A DNA stretch of 64,000 nucleotides from Capitulum mitella (GCA_030062745.1 CP099849.1:9697767-9761766), one strand, 5' to 3'. Shown: positions 31,945 through 45,140, counted from the stretch's first letter. Notes: generated from the letters alone by a model not told the origin. A program made the numbers and translations.

Positions 31945-34899
31945 GTGGTGCTCAGTTGCAGCTCCACGCTCTGGTTAGGGGTCGTCCGGGCGACCGCTTC
32001 AGGCAGATCTTACAAGGACACCGCTGCCTGGTGTGTGCTGGGAAGTACTTTTGAGACACGTTCTGCCCACCGAAAAAACGGTCGTTCCTCGTCTTGTCGC
32101 CTTTTACCAGGGACCACCAAGATATTTTTCTTGGGACTGCTAAACCTGGATTTTACGCGCCTCGATTTAATACGAATTTCCATATGATGCTTCGGGTCAT
32201 TGGACCTTTTTGCTCTTTCGGGAATTGTCGAGTGGCTTTTTGACGAGTTGAATTCGCGGCGTTTTTCTTGTGGGGGGGGGGACGATATTGATGGAACAAA
32301 CTAATAGGGGAAGAAAGTTTTTTCTGTGACAGGTGAGCTTAACGCACTTGATTTTTAGCGATCGGCGCAGTCTTAGTTCAACTGGCGAAAAAATTTGACC
32401 TTGATTTGGACCCTGGACCTTGACTCCGCTCTCCTGTACTGACGATGTTGTTTCTTTTCATGCATCGACATAGGACGTACGTTAAACCTTTCCAATGTCG
32501 GAGGGTCAGATATGTCCTGGCAGGTCCCTTGCTGCGCGTTATTAAAATTCCTGTAACAAACCCGTGTAACTTTTGTGAGGGTAAACGTATGGTTCTATAC
32601 TTAATTGCTTTTTGCTCGTTGTTTATTAAAAAGCCATACAAAGTCAATTTGTGTTTTAATTTCTATTGTAACGACGATTTATTCGCGGAATTCTATAAGT
32701 CAGAGGTAATTACTTGCCGGAAGGTAAACGTGCAAACGGGTGCAATAAGGCGTGAATAGGGTGTTTTACGATGTTAGGTCAACACTGGATCAGGTTGAAT
32801 TCTTATTTTGTTGACCCCAATTTAGTGCGACCCAGCTTTTCCGCGATGGTATTTTATGGACCTCAACGGTCGCGTTATAATGGCGGCTTAGTGTATGTGG
32901 TTATGGACTCCAAATTTGAACGCTTGTTATCGCGATATCTTAAGAAACAGAGGCCTTGACATTGGTGTGACATTTGATCACGCATTTCAACGGCTTCATT
33001 GCCCCCAGCCTGTGCATACCAGATATAAGAGATATATGTATGCAAACCTTTCGTAATCCAGATACCAGCAGCTTTGAATATGGCCCCTACACCATCCGTA
33101 ACTGTCATGAGCTCGTTACAGATGATCACTTCCCCGTAATTAGAAGATGGCGCTTTGCTGACGTCAGCCCTCGGGGTAGCTCCACAACGCCCATGACCCA
33201 TTTGCAATATCGTCGAGTGAATGATAGCTCCAAGAGTATCTGTAGCTGGATTTTGCCGGGATTGTAACTTTATCCTGTGCTTCGGATGAGAGCGTCGGAG
33301 GTTTTCCCCTAGATCGGATGACACCCACTGGGCTGTTGTCCGCGTATATATTACGTCATCATATTACGACAGGTACCGCGAGAGCTGGAAAACAGTTCTG
33401 ATTGGTTTCTGTGCATTTTAGGTGACTCTAAATACATGATTATTTTGTATCATTCGAGGTTTCCGAAGTTCGAAGGCAGGGCGGCGTAAAGTGTGCTTGG
33501 TGTCGATCCTTTTTATCTTGATATTTATCGGAATTAAATCGGGGATCGCCGTAGCATGTGGTTTCGCGCATTCGGTTGGTGTCTCTCGAGACCTCAACTG
33601 CCCAAGTTAGATGTTTTTTTTGCAGACCGACTGACCAGCTTGCTAAATCCTGCCTGAGATTCTGCTGCGCCGATGGTCTCCGACAATGAAATTTGCGCTG
33701 GGCCGGACTGCAGATCCTTTTTCTGTGGCTGCCTGGTTATTTTGCCACATCTGACGTTCAGCAGGTTTCTGAAATGTCACGTGCGGTAGCGACCATGTGC
33801 TGGCTCCGTCGCAGTCTTTGGCGGATGGTTTACCCAAGCATTGATTTCTGTGACGTCAGTGAGGAACTGCCTTCGCGTTTGGAAATTTTTCATTGCTGGG
33901 TGTGCCAAATCCATGTAGTGGAAAACCCTCCGGTCCCTTGTATTTTATGAGTCGCCGTGCGCCAAAATATTATGTTGCCTGTCCGTCCATTGGTCGTAAA
34001 AAGCCAAATGGCCACGTGTATCAGGATTTGGGATCGAAACTGATCATCCGGGACGTATCTTTTCAACAATTGGGCCATTTGCCCTGCATACTTGGAAAAG
34101 AAAAGTTTGGTGATCAGTTGATTGTCTTTTATAAGAGACGTCTGTCGTTGGGAAAGTCAGGCCAAGACACATAACATCACATTCTTATATTTCGGTGGCG
34201 TCCGTAAAATACGTATGCAGGTATTTTGGATTTCGCTGGATGAACTGTAGTTCCTTGACAGTGAGACGCAACAGCGCGTTATTTTCAATCATGTAAGTGA
34301 AATAGGCAATGTGCCCTATCAGCGTGAAGAGCGAGACCCGGCGGTTTGGGCATTAGATGAAGCTTGGAATTTGGCATGAGGTAATACACTTTTGGATATG
34401 TGGAGACGTCTGAAGCGATTCGTGTTAAGGTCCCCGTGTGCTGACGATCAGGCCATTGCAGTTCTTACTAAATAACGCGCAACCATTGGTCCATCGACTA
34501 CGTAATATTGCGTAAAAGCTGTTCCACGGGTATTTTTTATTGTTCAGATCTTTCCACTTCTGGGCATTTGGGCACAAGTTAATAACGTTGACTGGATAAT
34601 GCGGATATCTTTCTTCAGGCCATTAAGAGGATGTTGCGAACGAACTGGGTCAGACGACCAGTAGCGGTTGTCTACTGAACTGATGCAGTGTGATGTGTGG
34701 AAATCGATGCCGGGTTATGCAGAGCGATGGAAAGGCAACATTCCAATCACTGTTCCAAACAGTCTTGTGCATCGCTTGGATGGCTGCCGGCCCTGGGGTC
34801 CCATGACTTACGAGTGATGTCCAGAAAAAAGAAAACTCTGTTGATCGCAACTCGCTGTGTGGTCCATGACGGCATGTACTACGGGTCCAGGGGATAGCG
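31945..34899 (+). other. Intron after the candidate exon, nothing recognised
   Basis: Composition drops abruptly to ordinary or AT-rich after about 32000. Contains a G10 tract at 32272-32281. The short open frames are not recognisable. Confidence 0.75.
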
Positions 34900-37800
34900 G
34901 GTGTGAGCGCGGGTCTCCTCTGCCTCTGTCCAGTCTCTCGACGTCGCCCGATCGAGAGACGCCGCCGGCACCTTTCGGATACGTCGGAAAAACGGCGATT
35001 ACCGCCGTTTTTCGCCGGCCGTAATCGCCGACCCAGAGGAGCGCAGAGCCGGCGGGCGGCCAACACTGGCGCGCCGTCGGAGGCCGAAGCCGCTGAACCC
35101 GCAGCTTAGACAGTCCACGGTCCCCTGGCGGGCTGGTCGAGATGGGGAGGCCCCATTTGCATGGCATGCTTCAAGTTGGATTATCCCCTGCATGCTTTAA
35201 GCGCCCTTGGTATCTATTAAGTGAACCATCTCTCTCCAGCACTGGCATTTTGGGAATGGAATTGTTTTTGACTGGCAAATAGCGTCTAGATGTTTCAGCT
35301 TCCTATGAAAAGCCATGATGTAGTCCGTTGATAGTATTTCAGTGGCGATATTTTACTCCCTGACCGCGCCGTTCGTCAGCCGAAGACGGCGTCCCTGGTC
35401 GGCCGTGAAATACCGCAAATTTCAACCGGATGCCGAGCGTTTGTGTCACCCACGGCCGGACGGCGCGGCAGTTTTGCTCTTGAAGATCAGCCACCCCGCT
35501 TCTGCTGAGGTGGCATCACCAGGACTTGAGTATGATTTGTTTCCTCTGTCTTTTTCTGGAATGGAACTTCATGGACGGTTATTGTGAAGTCGGCTTTATT
35601 CGTAGCCTGCGTGACGTTGGTTTGCGTGCATCAGGGCGGAGGATGCAAACAGTAATGTCTTCAGGCCGTCTCCTCCTGTGCTTCGATTGTTCCGTTTTGG
35701 GGCTGTTGGCTCAGCTAACCACGGCAGCCGGAGGCGGGGGGGGGAGGGAGGGTTCTCTGGACCACCGCACATTGTGATACGGTCGACAGACTTCCTCGGA
35801 CTGCGGACAGTTCCAGTGCGTCCACGCTCTTGACACCCGTCCTGGGCCGTGAACGCGGGCCGCAGGCGAGCTCCGGTTTCGAGACCGGTGGCGGACCGTC
35901 TGCCGTGCCACCTCGCCGGGGACCAGAACGCAGGCGTTACGCAGAGGTTTGGGAATTGAGTGTGTCCCGGCAATGGCAGCATCGTGGCAGATCCGCGAAA
36001 GCGCACGTGCCCCGCTGTTCTTGTTGAGACACCTTTTGCGGAGATGGCTGCGAGAAATCCTCAGTTCCGCACGGTTGGCAGCAGGGGAGCTTATGCGGGT
36101 CGTGATTACTGGGCTGTGAAACTCAGCGGTTCAGGGTGCGTCATTGGCCTCGTGTCGGGTGCTTATCCTTGGGTTCAGCTATGGCTATCCAGCCGGCCGC
36201 AGACGCAGCTTTTCTGATTGTGTTGACTCGGCATGGTTCAGGGGTAATCCGGCTGGATTGTGGCGGCTGGTGAAAAGAGTCGTCCAGCTCCTCCCCCGTC
36301 ATAAACTCCGGAAAGAATCAGGGCTGCTCCAATCCTTTTCGCTATTTGAAAACACCCTTTTGATCTCTGCCAATACCCAATGTCGAAGTTCGAATTAAAG
36401 ACATAAATAAGCGCAGCGGCCAGCGAAAAGGGTCCTAGTGGTCAGGCTGAGATCGGCTTTGACAACAATTATAAACAGTCTGCGTTTTTTTTGTTTCGCA
36501 TCGCACGGAAACATATGTCGAAACATCGCATTTTTTTGTTTTAAAATGTTTGGTTCAACTTTACTGCCATTATTCAAGTTTTTGCACTTTGCTCGAGAAC
36601 TGCGCGCTCGACGAATTTATTTTCAACCTCATTACTCACCCTGGCTTAACTGAAGCTTTGGAAGTGGAAGCCTTCGTTTAAACATCGTCAGATAAAACTT
36701 AGTTAATCTGAAGTAACGTAACGCTTTTCTCAACTGCTGGGATTGTGTAGATAGGATACAAATTGAGTGTTTCCGTTGAAGAGCTTAAGTCGGCATTTAG
36801 TGGGGGGGCCACATCACCCCCGAAGTGTTGCGGCATTTTTCCCCGTGGCCGGTCAGGGACCCGGTGGACTCATTTCGTGCATTGAACGGACAGTCGGGAG
36901 TCGTGTGCTCCAGGCCCCCGAAATTACCCGGCTGTTGACCTTGGAGCGCCGTAAGGGCGCAAGTTATATCCAACCTCATCTGAAGAGATCAAATGGAGCC
37001 TCCAGTTCTGTTTTGTCACGATAATTCTTGATGTCGAGATGGTTTCGAGATTAAACGATTATACTTGTATGTACAAGAACATATTTGTGCCAACGTATCT
37101 GTGTGAGAAAATAATTACAGAAACGTATGAACATTTGGAAGTTTGTATCTTTACAGGAATTGCGTGGTTTTTGTTCCATGACGTCACATTTCGCTGGCAC
37201 GTCATAGTTGATAGGGAACAACCCGCTCCAGTTATGTAATCCATGCTTCAAAACTGTGCCATGCCACGCTTATGCCACGCTGTACAGACCTGTGGTGACG
37301 TGTCCTTTAAGAGACAGGGTGCTACTATACAGCTTGAGCTTGCTGGGTTGTGCGATTGGAAACTGAACGCAAACCACAAAACCCACGATTGCCTCCAATC
37401 TTGAGTTACCCGAAGGAGGGGGGGAGGCGTCTCGAGGTTGTTGACTGATGGTGAATAAGACTTGCAAAAAATAGGACTGGAAACGCATGTATTGTGAAGG
37501 AAGGCAAGGCCTTTGTCGGGAACAGATAGCTGAAATGTTAACGATATATGATATGCGTCAGATTGCAGGCAGAAAACGTAGTCATTGTTTCCGCTGAAAG
37601 ATTTAGAGCGAGCTCCTTGGACTGTGTCGGACATTGTAGTGTGGCTGTCGTTTTGAGGCTGGGGTTCTCGATGTCGGCCAGCTGGGGGGGGGGGGCGGAG
37701 GCGTTTCTGACAAACGACGGACAGCACGCCGAACAGAGCACGCCCAAGCTGATTGCGGCTAACGAAGTTATCCCATGCATGTCCATCAGATTTTCATAAC

Positions 37801-39295
37801 AATGAGCGACGCTGCGATGCACCTCCCGAACGAACATCCCGACATCGCCCAAGGTCACCCGGCAGATCAGAGGGAGGGGCTGTTCTGCTTTTTAGCGGGT
37901 TTACGGAGCATGTACGTGGAGCGGAATGGGCTTTGCCGGAGCATTTTTATTTTTGAGCATCATCAAACCCGTCTTCTTCCTTGTATCTACGTTTTATGTA
38001 CGTGTTTTAAGAGATGCATGAGATAGGCGTTTCCGGCTATGTTAGAGCGGTAAGATTTTTCTAACGATATCCCGGATTCCCGAGGGAGCATCTTGGCGAT
38101 TTGAGCACTGTCATACGGCTGGCGTGAGCACCGCATTGGTTACGTTTCTCCGTGGCCTTTAAATTCCTTAGTGCTGTAGTAGGCGCTAAGGGTAGTTTGA
38201 CGACAGCATTCGAGTTACAGGCTGATTCATGTCGATAGCCTTGGCGAGATATTTAGTGTTGCGTGGGATCCATGTTCTCCTACAGGCAAACGCGCCCTCT
38301 CCACGTCTTCAATTGGCACCTTTCCTGTTAAATGGCTTCCGTGTCATGTGACCAGCGTTTCAACTCGACGTTTTCAGGGAAAAATCGTCCGGTATTTCAT
38401 TCCTGTGGTTCAGTTATTTTTCGGTGGATGCGTCGGTTTCGTTGGCCGTTTCGTTGTTCGTCTCTCAGTCTGGGGCGGCCGTGCCCGGGCTGGCGGTCGG
38501 TCGGATGACGGGCGGACGCCGACGGCGGCTAATTTCCGGCCCGGGCCGTGCCGGAGTACCAGTCTCCGCCGACCGAGCGCTCTGAAGCTGAGCCGCGTCC
38601 CCCCGCCCCGCCGGGGGCGCCGCCGGCCGGCCGTGCAGGACACGCTGTGGCCGGCCGTGAGACGGCGCAGCGCCACTCGGGGGTTCCGGCACGACGTAGA
38701 GTCGCCCGAGAGACCTTCCGTGACGAGAAATATGACCGGAAGTCGTGGCGCGGCGCAGCGCCTATCAGTAACTAGAGCGCTATCATCGATCCAATGCCTT
38801 TGTCATTATTGCGATTTTCACTACTGCCGCGCATTATTTGCGAATTTCGTAGATGCTTGATGGTACTGGTTTGGATAAATCAGGGAAGAAACACCAGCGC
38901 GTTAAGTTGACGCCGATGCCAGTAAAAGTCATGTCCTGTCTATTACATCCATCACTTCGCATTCAAAACGGCGGATGAAGGATATCGCAGCTCGCTTCAG
39001 AGAGGGTGCCCGCTCTGGTCGATCCGTCCCGGATGTGGGGCAGCGCTGTTCAGATGCGCAGTTGGCCAGCCTCGGGGCGCCGGCGGCCGCGCGGGCCCAA
39101 CAGTCCCTCGGCCGGAGGATGGACGGCGGTGCCGACCCCCGCTCGCGGCACGGCGTGTCGTAATTCACGGCGGCCGCGGCGCGCCCGTTAACCGCGCCGG
39201 GCCGATTTTCATGGAAAGATGACTGATGGGCGGGCGATAGCGGCGGCGTTGTGATGAGCACTCCCGTCTGCCGCTTCCTCCGCTGTCATGGTGCG
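34900..39295 (+). other. Intron with short GC-rich patches
   Basis: GC-rich patches lie near 34900-35110, 35700-35950, 38460-38740 and 39000-39210, and a G12 tract at 37684-37695. No patch has a splice-bounded, codon-biased frame that I can defend. The remainder is plain sequence. Confidence 0.7.
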
Positions 39296-39299
39296 GTCT

Positions 39300-40065
39300 G
39301 AGGGTGAGGGGTTGACCCGGCCCCTCCCATCGCCATCCTGCCCCTCCCACCACCAGCCGGCCTCCTCCCACCGCCATCCGACTCCTCCCACCGCCAGCCT
39401 GCCCCCGTTCACCAACAGCCTGCCCCTCCCACCACCAGCCGGCCTCCTCCCACCGCCATCCGAGTCCTCCCACCACCAGCCGGCCTCCTCCCATCGCCAT
39501 CCGAGTCCTCCCACCACCAGCCGGCCTCCTCCCATCGCCATCCGAGTCCTCCCATCGCCAGCCGGCCTCCTCCCATCACCATCCGAGTCTTCCCACCACC
39601 AACCGGCCTCCTCCCATCGCCATCCGGGTCCTCCCACCGCCAGGCGGCCTCCTCCCACCGCCAGCCTGCCCTCTTCACCACCAGCCGGCCTCCTCCCACC
39701 ACCAGCCTGCCTCCTCCCACCACCAGCTGGCCCACTCCCACCGCCAGCCTGCCCTCTTCACCAAAAGCCGGCCTCCTCCCACCACTAGCCGGCCTCCTCC
39801 CACCGCCAGCCTGCCTTCTCCCACCACCAGCCGGCCTCCTCCCACCGCCAGCCTGCCTCCTCCCACCACTAGCCGGCCTCCTCCCACCGCCAGCCTGCCC
39901 CTTCACCACCAGCTGGTCCCCCACCACAAACCGGTCCCTCCCACCGCCAGCCTGCCCCTTCACCACCAGCCGGCCCCCCACCACAAACCGGTCCCTCCCA
40001 CCGCCAGCGTGCCTCCTCCCATCGCCAGCCGGCAGACCCGCCGCTCCCACCGCCAGCCCGCCGCG
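39300..40065. repeat. Minisatellite, 21-base unit, about 36 copies
   Basis: Core cctcctcccaccaccagccg with variants (ccatcgccatccgagtc, ccaccgccagcctgccc). Units are 21 bases, or seven codons, so frames stay open. The minus-strand frame 39409-40329 encodes Gly/Arg/Val-rich repeats of the GGGRLVV type and the plus strand a Pro/Ser-rich one. Neither has start context, codon bias or flanking exons. Mixed longer units (42, 63 bases) show block duplication. Confidence 0.95.
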
Positions 40066-40189
40066 CCCGCTGTGAAGCCCTGGCGGTTGCGGTGCCTCGC
40101 TGTCTGCGGCCGGTAGCAGAGGTGCCTGTCCTGGTCGGAGTAATTGGGGGCGCTGAGCAGGCAGAAGAACATTGCGGCGACGTTCCATG

Positions 40190-40620
40190 CGGCGAATTAG
40201 GTCCTGTTCGAGGTCCTGCTTGCCCGGTTGCGCAAGCCGTGTGCTTGCAGCCAAGCACAAATGCTGTTCGGGGAGGGTCGTAGGCATTCGCAAGCACATC
40301 GGATTTACACACAATGTTTTACATTGCATCGTTAGTTTACAATGCGAATTTACAACATTTTACACGACAGCGAATATTTCACAAACGGAAAGGATAATAA
40401 CTCACGACTCTAAACGCGCTATGCCGTCTGGCTTGTGCGGCTTGCGGTTGCTTGCGCTGGGTTGACCTGTTCCAGCGCAAGCAGCGCTAGCAGCCGCAAG
40501 CAAAAGGCTTTGAGCTTGCGCGCCATTTCTCGTCTCAGCGTTTGAATTTCCTTAATGGATCTCTGGGTACGGGGTTGCGCAAGCAGTCGCAAGCAGGACC
40601 TGGGACAGGGCCTCAGCGAA
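40190..40620. repeat. Cluster of gcttgcg/cgcaagc words, with nested hairpin
   Basis: The words ttgcgcaagc, cgcaagc, gcttgc and cttgcggttgcttgcg recur about 15 times on both strands, alternating with ttacaa/ttacac words (40300-40370). At 40441-40500 they form a nested hairpin: cttgcgg pairs with ccgcaag (40441-40447 and 40494-40500), and gcttgcgctgg with ccagcgcaagc (40450-40460 and 40472-40482, 11-base loop). Its nature is unknown; it may be a decayed mobile element with internal palindromes. Confidence 0.7.
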
Positions 40621-43600
40621 CGTGTTTTGGCCGTTCCGTGTCGTAGCTCACTCTGTCATTGGTGGTTTATTAGGGCACCGCAGCATGAATCACGGGCGCG
40701 GTTTCAAATAGGGCATGTGCTCCATATTTCTTATTTTCCTTGCGGAAGGGGCTTGCGTAGGATCATCAGCCACGCCATAAATGTCCAGTCGTAGGCCACG
40801 TAAATCATATCTGACTCCTCGTAAGTTCGGCAAGAGTCTGTCGGTTCCCTCTGCGTTTGTTCGTCAACGTTCATTACACAAATGTGCCTGTAGGTTACAT
40901 AACACTGATGCCGTGTTTTAATTTCTCGTAGAATGCCCCTGGGAAGGCGTGGAAGGTCCAATGTGACCCTGTGATGACCGCGTTATCTTGGTGTCCTTGG
41001 TATTCGTTTTGCGTCAGTATGAACTGTAACAAAAGCGAGTTGTTTGATTTTAAGTTCTGCAGTTGTTGTTGCAAGGCTAGCCTGATTTCAGGGCGGTTTC
41101 TGACTTCGTCTGGTTCTTGCTTTTAATCTGATCCGCAGTGCCATTTTTGGTCTGAAACTTAACACCCGATCAGCTCTGGGCTGTCAGGAACAAAGCCATC
41201 GATTGCCGTTCTAATCACCGGAATGGCCGATTGGTTCTGGGGGTGGACGGGAGAGGAACAGAAAATGACCCCATTGCCTCGAAGGTGGCGAAAGGCCGTG
41301 GCAACTGTTTTTGCTATGTACGACGTTCCACGAGCAATTTGCGGCCGTGCATTTTAACGCCGTTCACTGGGTTGGTGAGCACACCGCTGCTAACAGTGCG
41401 TATTCCGGAGAATGGCGGAGTCGCGCTGCCGTCGCCCCTGCTTTTGTTCTCCGCCGACCGCAGCAGTGGTGCTGAGGACGCTGCGTTTCCAGTCGATTAC
41501 CGCGAGTGCCGGGCGCACGGGCGCCGCCGTTCCGTCGTCTCCGACGGCGGCCCGCGCGGCGGAGCGGTCGCCGCTCGGCCCGCTCTCGGCCCGCCCCGAC
41601 CGCCGGCGGTCGCCGCTCGGCACCAGTGTCGGACGGCCGGACGGATACCGGCTATTGAGCGCCGACTGGGTCAGCTGGTGGCCGGCGAATCGGCTGTTTT
41701 TCCGGGCGGCGCTGTTTACATTTCGCTCGTCTCGGCGGCCGCCGGCGGTCGACGCGCCGACAGCGCGGAAACGCCGTGGCGCGGACGCTCGCATGCCGCC
41801 GAAAACAGCGCCGGGTCGCGGATTTCCGCTGGCTTGGCAGTTTTCCGGCGACTGGGGCAGCTCGAGCGACGAGTGGCTGGTGTCAACTTTTCTCGGCTGA
41901 AGTGGCCGCGGGCTCACGGATCTGGAGCGCGGGCCGCGCGTGCATCATGGTGCTGGGATCGCAGCATCTCCCCGCTCCCTTGCTTCTCCTGGATCAGCCC
42001 GGCCGGCCAGACGGCGGGCGTGCGTGTTTGCCGGACGGGGCGGTCCGCTTATTGGCAACTATCGCCGTCCTTCTTGCGTGCGCGCGGCGCCGGCTCGTTG
42101 AGAAATAATTAAATGGCCGCGCCGGTGAGCGGCGGTCGAGTGTGTGTGATCCGGCGCCGCCGGCGGCCGCTGCCGGCATCGATCGCGCCGCCGCCGCCGC
42201 AGCCGCCGCCGCCGCCGCCGGCCCGGCGCGGCCCGCTTTATGACGCGGTGCGCGCCCTTTACAGCGGCGCGGATGGTCCGGCCGCGTTCGGCGGACCAAT
42301 ATGGGCCGTGTCGCCGGCGGCGGCGACCCCTCCCCGGCCGCGGTCCCGGCGGCCTGTGATTGCGGCGCGGCCCCCCCGTCGAACGTGCCGGTCCGATCAG
42401 GTCGGCAGGGGATGTCCCGTCATCCCGCCCCTCCGAGGCACGACCGGCGCCGGCGGCGCGTCAGTGACGGCGGCTGCCCGGCGTCCGGCGGTGCCCGCCC
42501 CTCCTCCGAGACCGGCGGCGGGTCGGCCGCGCCCTCAGGAGTGGCTCTGGTGGATGGCTGGCGCCATATCTCTGAGGAGAAGGCGGCCCGGCAATATCCC
42601 GCGTCTGCCGCCGCCGGATTTAGACGTCGGACGCCCGGTCCTCGGCCTCGGCGACACGGAATCCTCCGCCGGCGGAATGTAATCAGCCGAACCGGAAACC
42701 TGCGCAGGCTGCGGGCGAGAAGCCCGCGCTGATGGAAATTCTCGGCGTTTTGGGACGTTTTCCATGTTGTTGACGTTGATGGTTTTTTCATTTGTCTCAT
42801 ATGCGATAATATTGTTTTCGAATAAGGCATGCCTTTATATGAAAGATGGGTGCGAAAGTCTCGCGCTAGGAGACGAAAGGAAATGCAGGATTGAGAGGAA
42901 TGAGTTGAGCTCATTTAATTGGGGGGGGGGGGGTCGGAATGTTTTGTTTTATGTGAGGCTAGTCTAGCCTGGGTAGTTCCGTGCTGGAACTTGGCGTAGA
43001 AGAATTTGTAAAAAATATTGCGTTGCAATATGATGTCGGTAGCTTCTTTGCTGGCATATTTAACGTAAAAGCTGTAACAAGATATAACCTAGTGTTTGGT
43101 TTGATGGCGTGTGAATCGTGTCCCAGGTTCGAGTCCATTTATCAGCGAGATTTTGCGTCGTCCATTGCACCCGGCTCGAGAGGCTTAATGTGAAACCGTT
43201 ATGCCTGATTTATTGCACTTTGAATTCGGACACCCCAACGCGTCAAGGCGTTACTGTGCCTTGCGCTTTGGCGTTAACCAGACTATAATGCGTATTGAAA
43301 AGACGCAACACCCACGCTGTACGTTTCCCCTTGTTTTCTGAATATCTCAGCTATGAAAATGCACGCTGAGTTTTGCTTTCTCTCCATCATGGTCGCCGGC
43401 AGTCAAATGCTAGAGAATCTGATTGTCATAATGTTTAAGAGTTAGGAGAAACACCCCTCATTCCACCAACAACTTGAAATTGCAATATTGGAGAAACATC
43501 CCTGAGTCCAATAACCACCTGAAATTGCAATATTTTCGCCTTGCTTGACATAAAAGTTGACCATTGGGTGTTTAACTCTGCATCATTTGCTGGCCACTTT

Positions 43601-43894
43601 GTGATGACATTTTCGCCGAAGGTATATGGCGAACAGCGAGGATTATGAATGCGATAGTTCGTGGGACTGTTACCGGCTGTAAGGAAGACCATTTTCTCGC
43701 GTGACAAGCTTTGCATCATCCCCGGATAATGAGATAGAGCGTCATTATGCGCGGCCGAGGGCTGCACATTACATTTTCGGTGCTTCCTTCCTTGGGGACG
43801 TGATGCGTGCGTGGCGAGGGCCAAAGATGACTGTCTGGAGGTTGTTCTAATCATCAGATCAGATTGGCAGGGCCGGTCTGGTGCAGGACCTCCG
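40621..43894 (+). other. Intron with a large CpG island at about 41390-42720
   Basis: About 1.3 kb is very GC- and CpG-rich, including a ccg triplet run at about 42187-42221 and a 189-codon frame (42113-42682) that is Pro/Arg-rich and overlaps other open frames. I see no phase-matched, codon-biased exon, so this could be a promoter island or only compositional. A G13 tract is at 42921-42933. At 43440-43530 a 45-base direct duplication contains gaaattgcaatatt twice. Confidence 0.6.
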
Positions 43895-44170
43895 GGGACC
43901 AGTCAGCGGGAGACTCTGCCGCGGTCGCCGGTCAGCGGCAGACTCTGCCAGGGCGCCAGTCAGCGGCAGACTGCCGCCGCGCCGGTCAGAGGCAGACTCT
44001 GCCAGGGCGCCAGTCAGCGGCAGACTGCCTCCGCGCCGGTCAGCGGAAGACTGCCGCCGCCGTCGGTCAGAGGCAGACTCTGCCGCCGCGTCGGTCAGCG
44101 GCGGACTCTGCCGCCGCCGTCGGTCAGCGGCAGACTGCCGCCGCGCCGGTCAGCGGCAGACTTGCCGCCG
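43895..44170. repeat. GC-rich minisatellite (gtcagcggcagactgccgcc)
   Basis: About ten abutting units of 26-30 bases in two alternating forms (ending actgccgccgcgccg or actctgccagggcgcca), giving a second-order period of about 57 bases. The overlapping + frames (up to 196 codons) are artefacts. Confidence 0.92.
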
Positions 44171-44754
44171 CGGCCCGGCCGGCGACGCTCGGCGTCGGTC
44201 CGGGCCGGAGCCATTGATCCCGGGCGGCGCGGCCGGCGCTCGAGCCTGTTGGGCGGCTCGGCCGGCTCGTCTGGCCGTGACCGCGGCCGATCGGCGCCCG
44301 TGTTCGTGTGCCGAACCGCGCCGCTCGCCGGCGGCGCTGTCAGCGGCCGGTGGCGCGGCCTGTGGACGGCGCCGCTGAGCGGCGGCGGCGCCTGTCCGTG
44401 AGGCCGCTGGGCTCGGATGGACGTGGTCGCGGCCCGGTTGCTGCGTGGGCTCCTGCCCCGCCTGCACTGTCGGAGTCGCCTCCTCCGCCGGACCTCCACT
44501 GTGACAGCGTCGCTGGTCTGATGGACGTGGACGGGTTCTCCTCCGGACGGCGGGCTGGATCCGGCGGGACGCGGTCGGTGCCGCCGTGTCGCCGCGCCGC
44601 CGGGTCCGGCCGGACGTGGTCCGGTGGCGGCGGCGCCCGCTGCCGACCCGTGGTCCGGCTCCAGGGCTGGCCCGCTGTGGGCCGGCTATTTCGGGCCGGC
44701 CGGCCGTCGGCCGCTCGTAAACAGCGGCCGGAGGAGGGACGTCAGGCGGCGTCC
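44171..44754 (+). other. CpG-rich stretch between two arrays
   Basis: Very GC-rich sequence with frames open on both strands (182 and 240 codons), no recognisable protein and no clear splice-bounded exon. Confidence 0.5.
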
Positions 44755-45140
44755 GGCTCGATAGCAGGACCGAGACCCGTCCCGCGGGACCAAGACCCGT
44801 CCCGCGTAGCGGGACCGAGACCCGCCCCGCGGGGCCGGTCCGTCTCAGAGGGGTGACGGTCTCGGGTCGCACCGGCCGGCTCGATAGCAGGACCGAGACC
44901 CGCCCCGCGGGACCGAGACCCGTCCCGCGGGACCGAGACCCGCCCCGCGGGGCCGGTCCGTCCCAGAGGGGTGACTGTCTCGGGTCACACCGGCCGGCTC
45001 GATAGCAGGACCGAGACCCGCCCAGTGGGATCGACCCGTCTCAGAGGGGTCACACACTGGCCGGTCTCAGAGGGATGACACCGGACGGTCTCAAAGAGGT
45101 GACACCGGCAGGCCTCAGAGGGGCGACGCCGGACGGCCTG
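44755..45140. repeat. GC-rich tandem repeat, about 120-base unit with 20-base subunits
   Basis: ggctcgatagcaggaccgag recurs near 44755, 44877 and 44996, so the large unit is about 120 bases. Inside each are two to four copies of gaccgagacccgccccgcgg. The end decays into five copies of a ctcagaggggtgacaccgg-like unit (45040-45140). Confidence 0.92.

Noticed and set aside
39409-40329. 306-codon minus-strand Gly/Arg-rich frame
   Set aside because: Produced by a 21-base tandem repeat whose length keeps frames open; no start context, codon bias or flanking exons.
42113-42682. 189-codon Pro/Arg-rich frame in a CpG island
   Set aside because: Overlapping frames on both strands are equally open, and no splice-bounded exon with compatible phase is visible.
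43124-43135. B-box-like ggttcgagtcc suggesting a tRNA or SINE
   Set aside because: There is no A box at the proper distance and no cloverleaf; a chance match.
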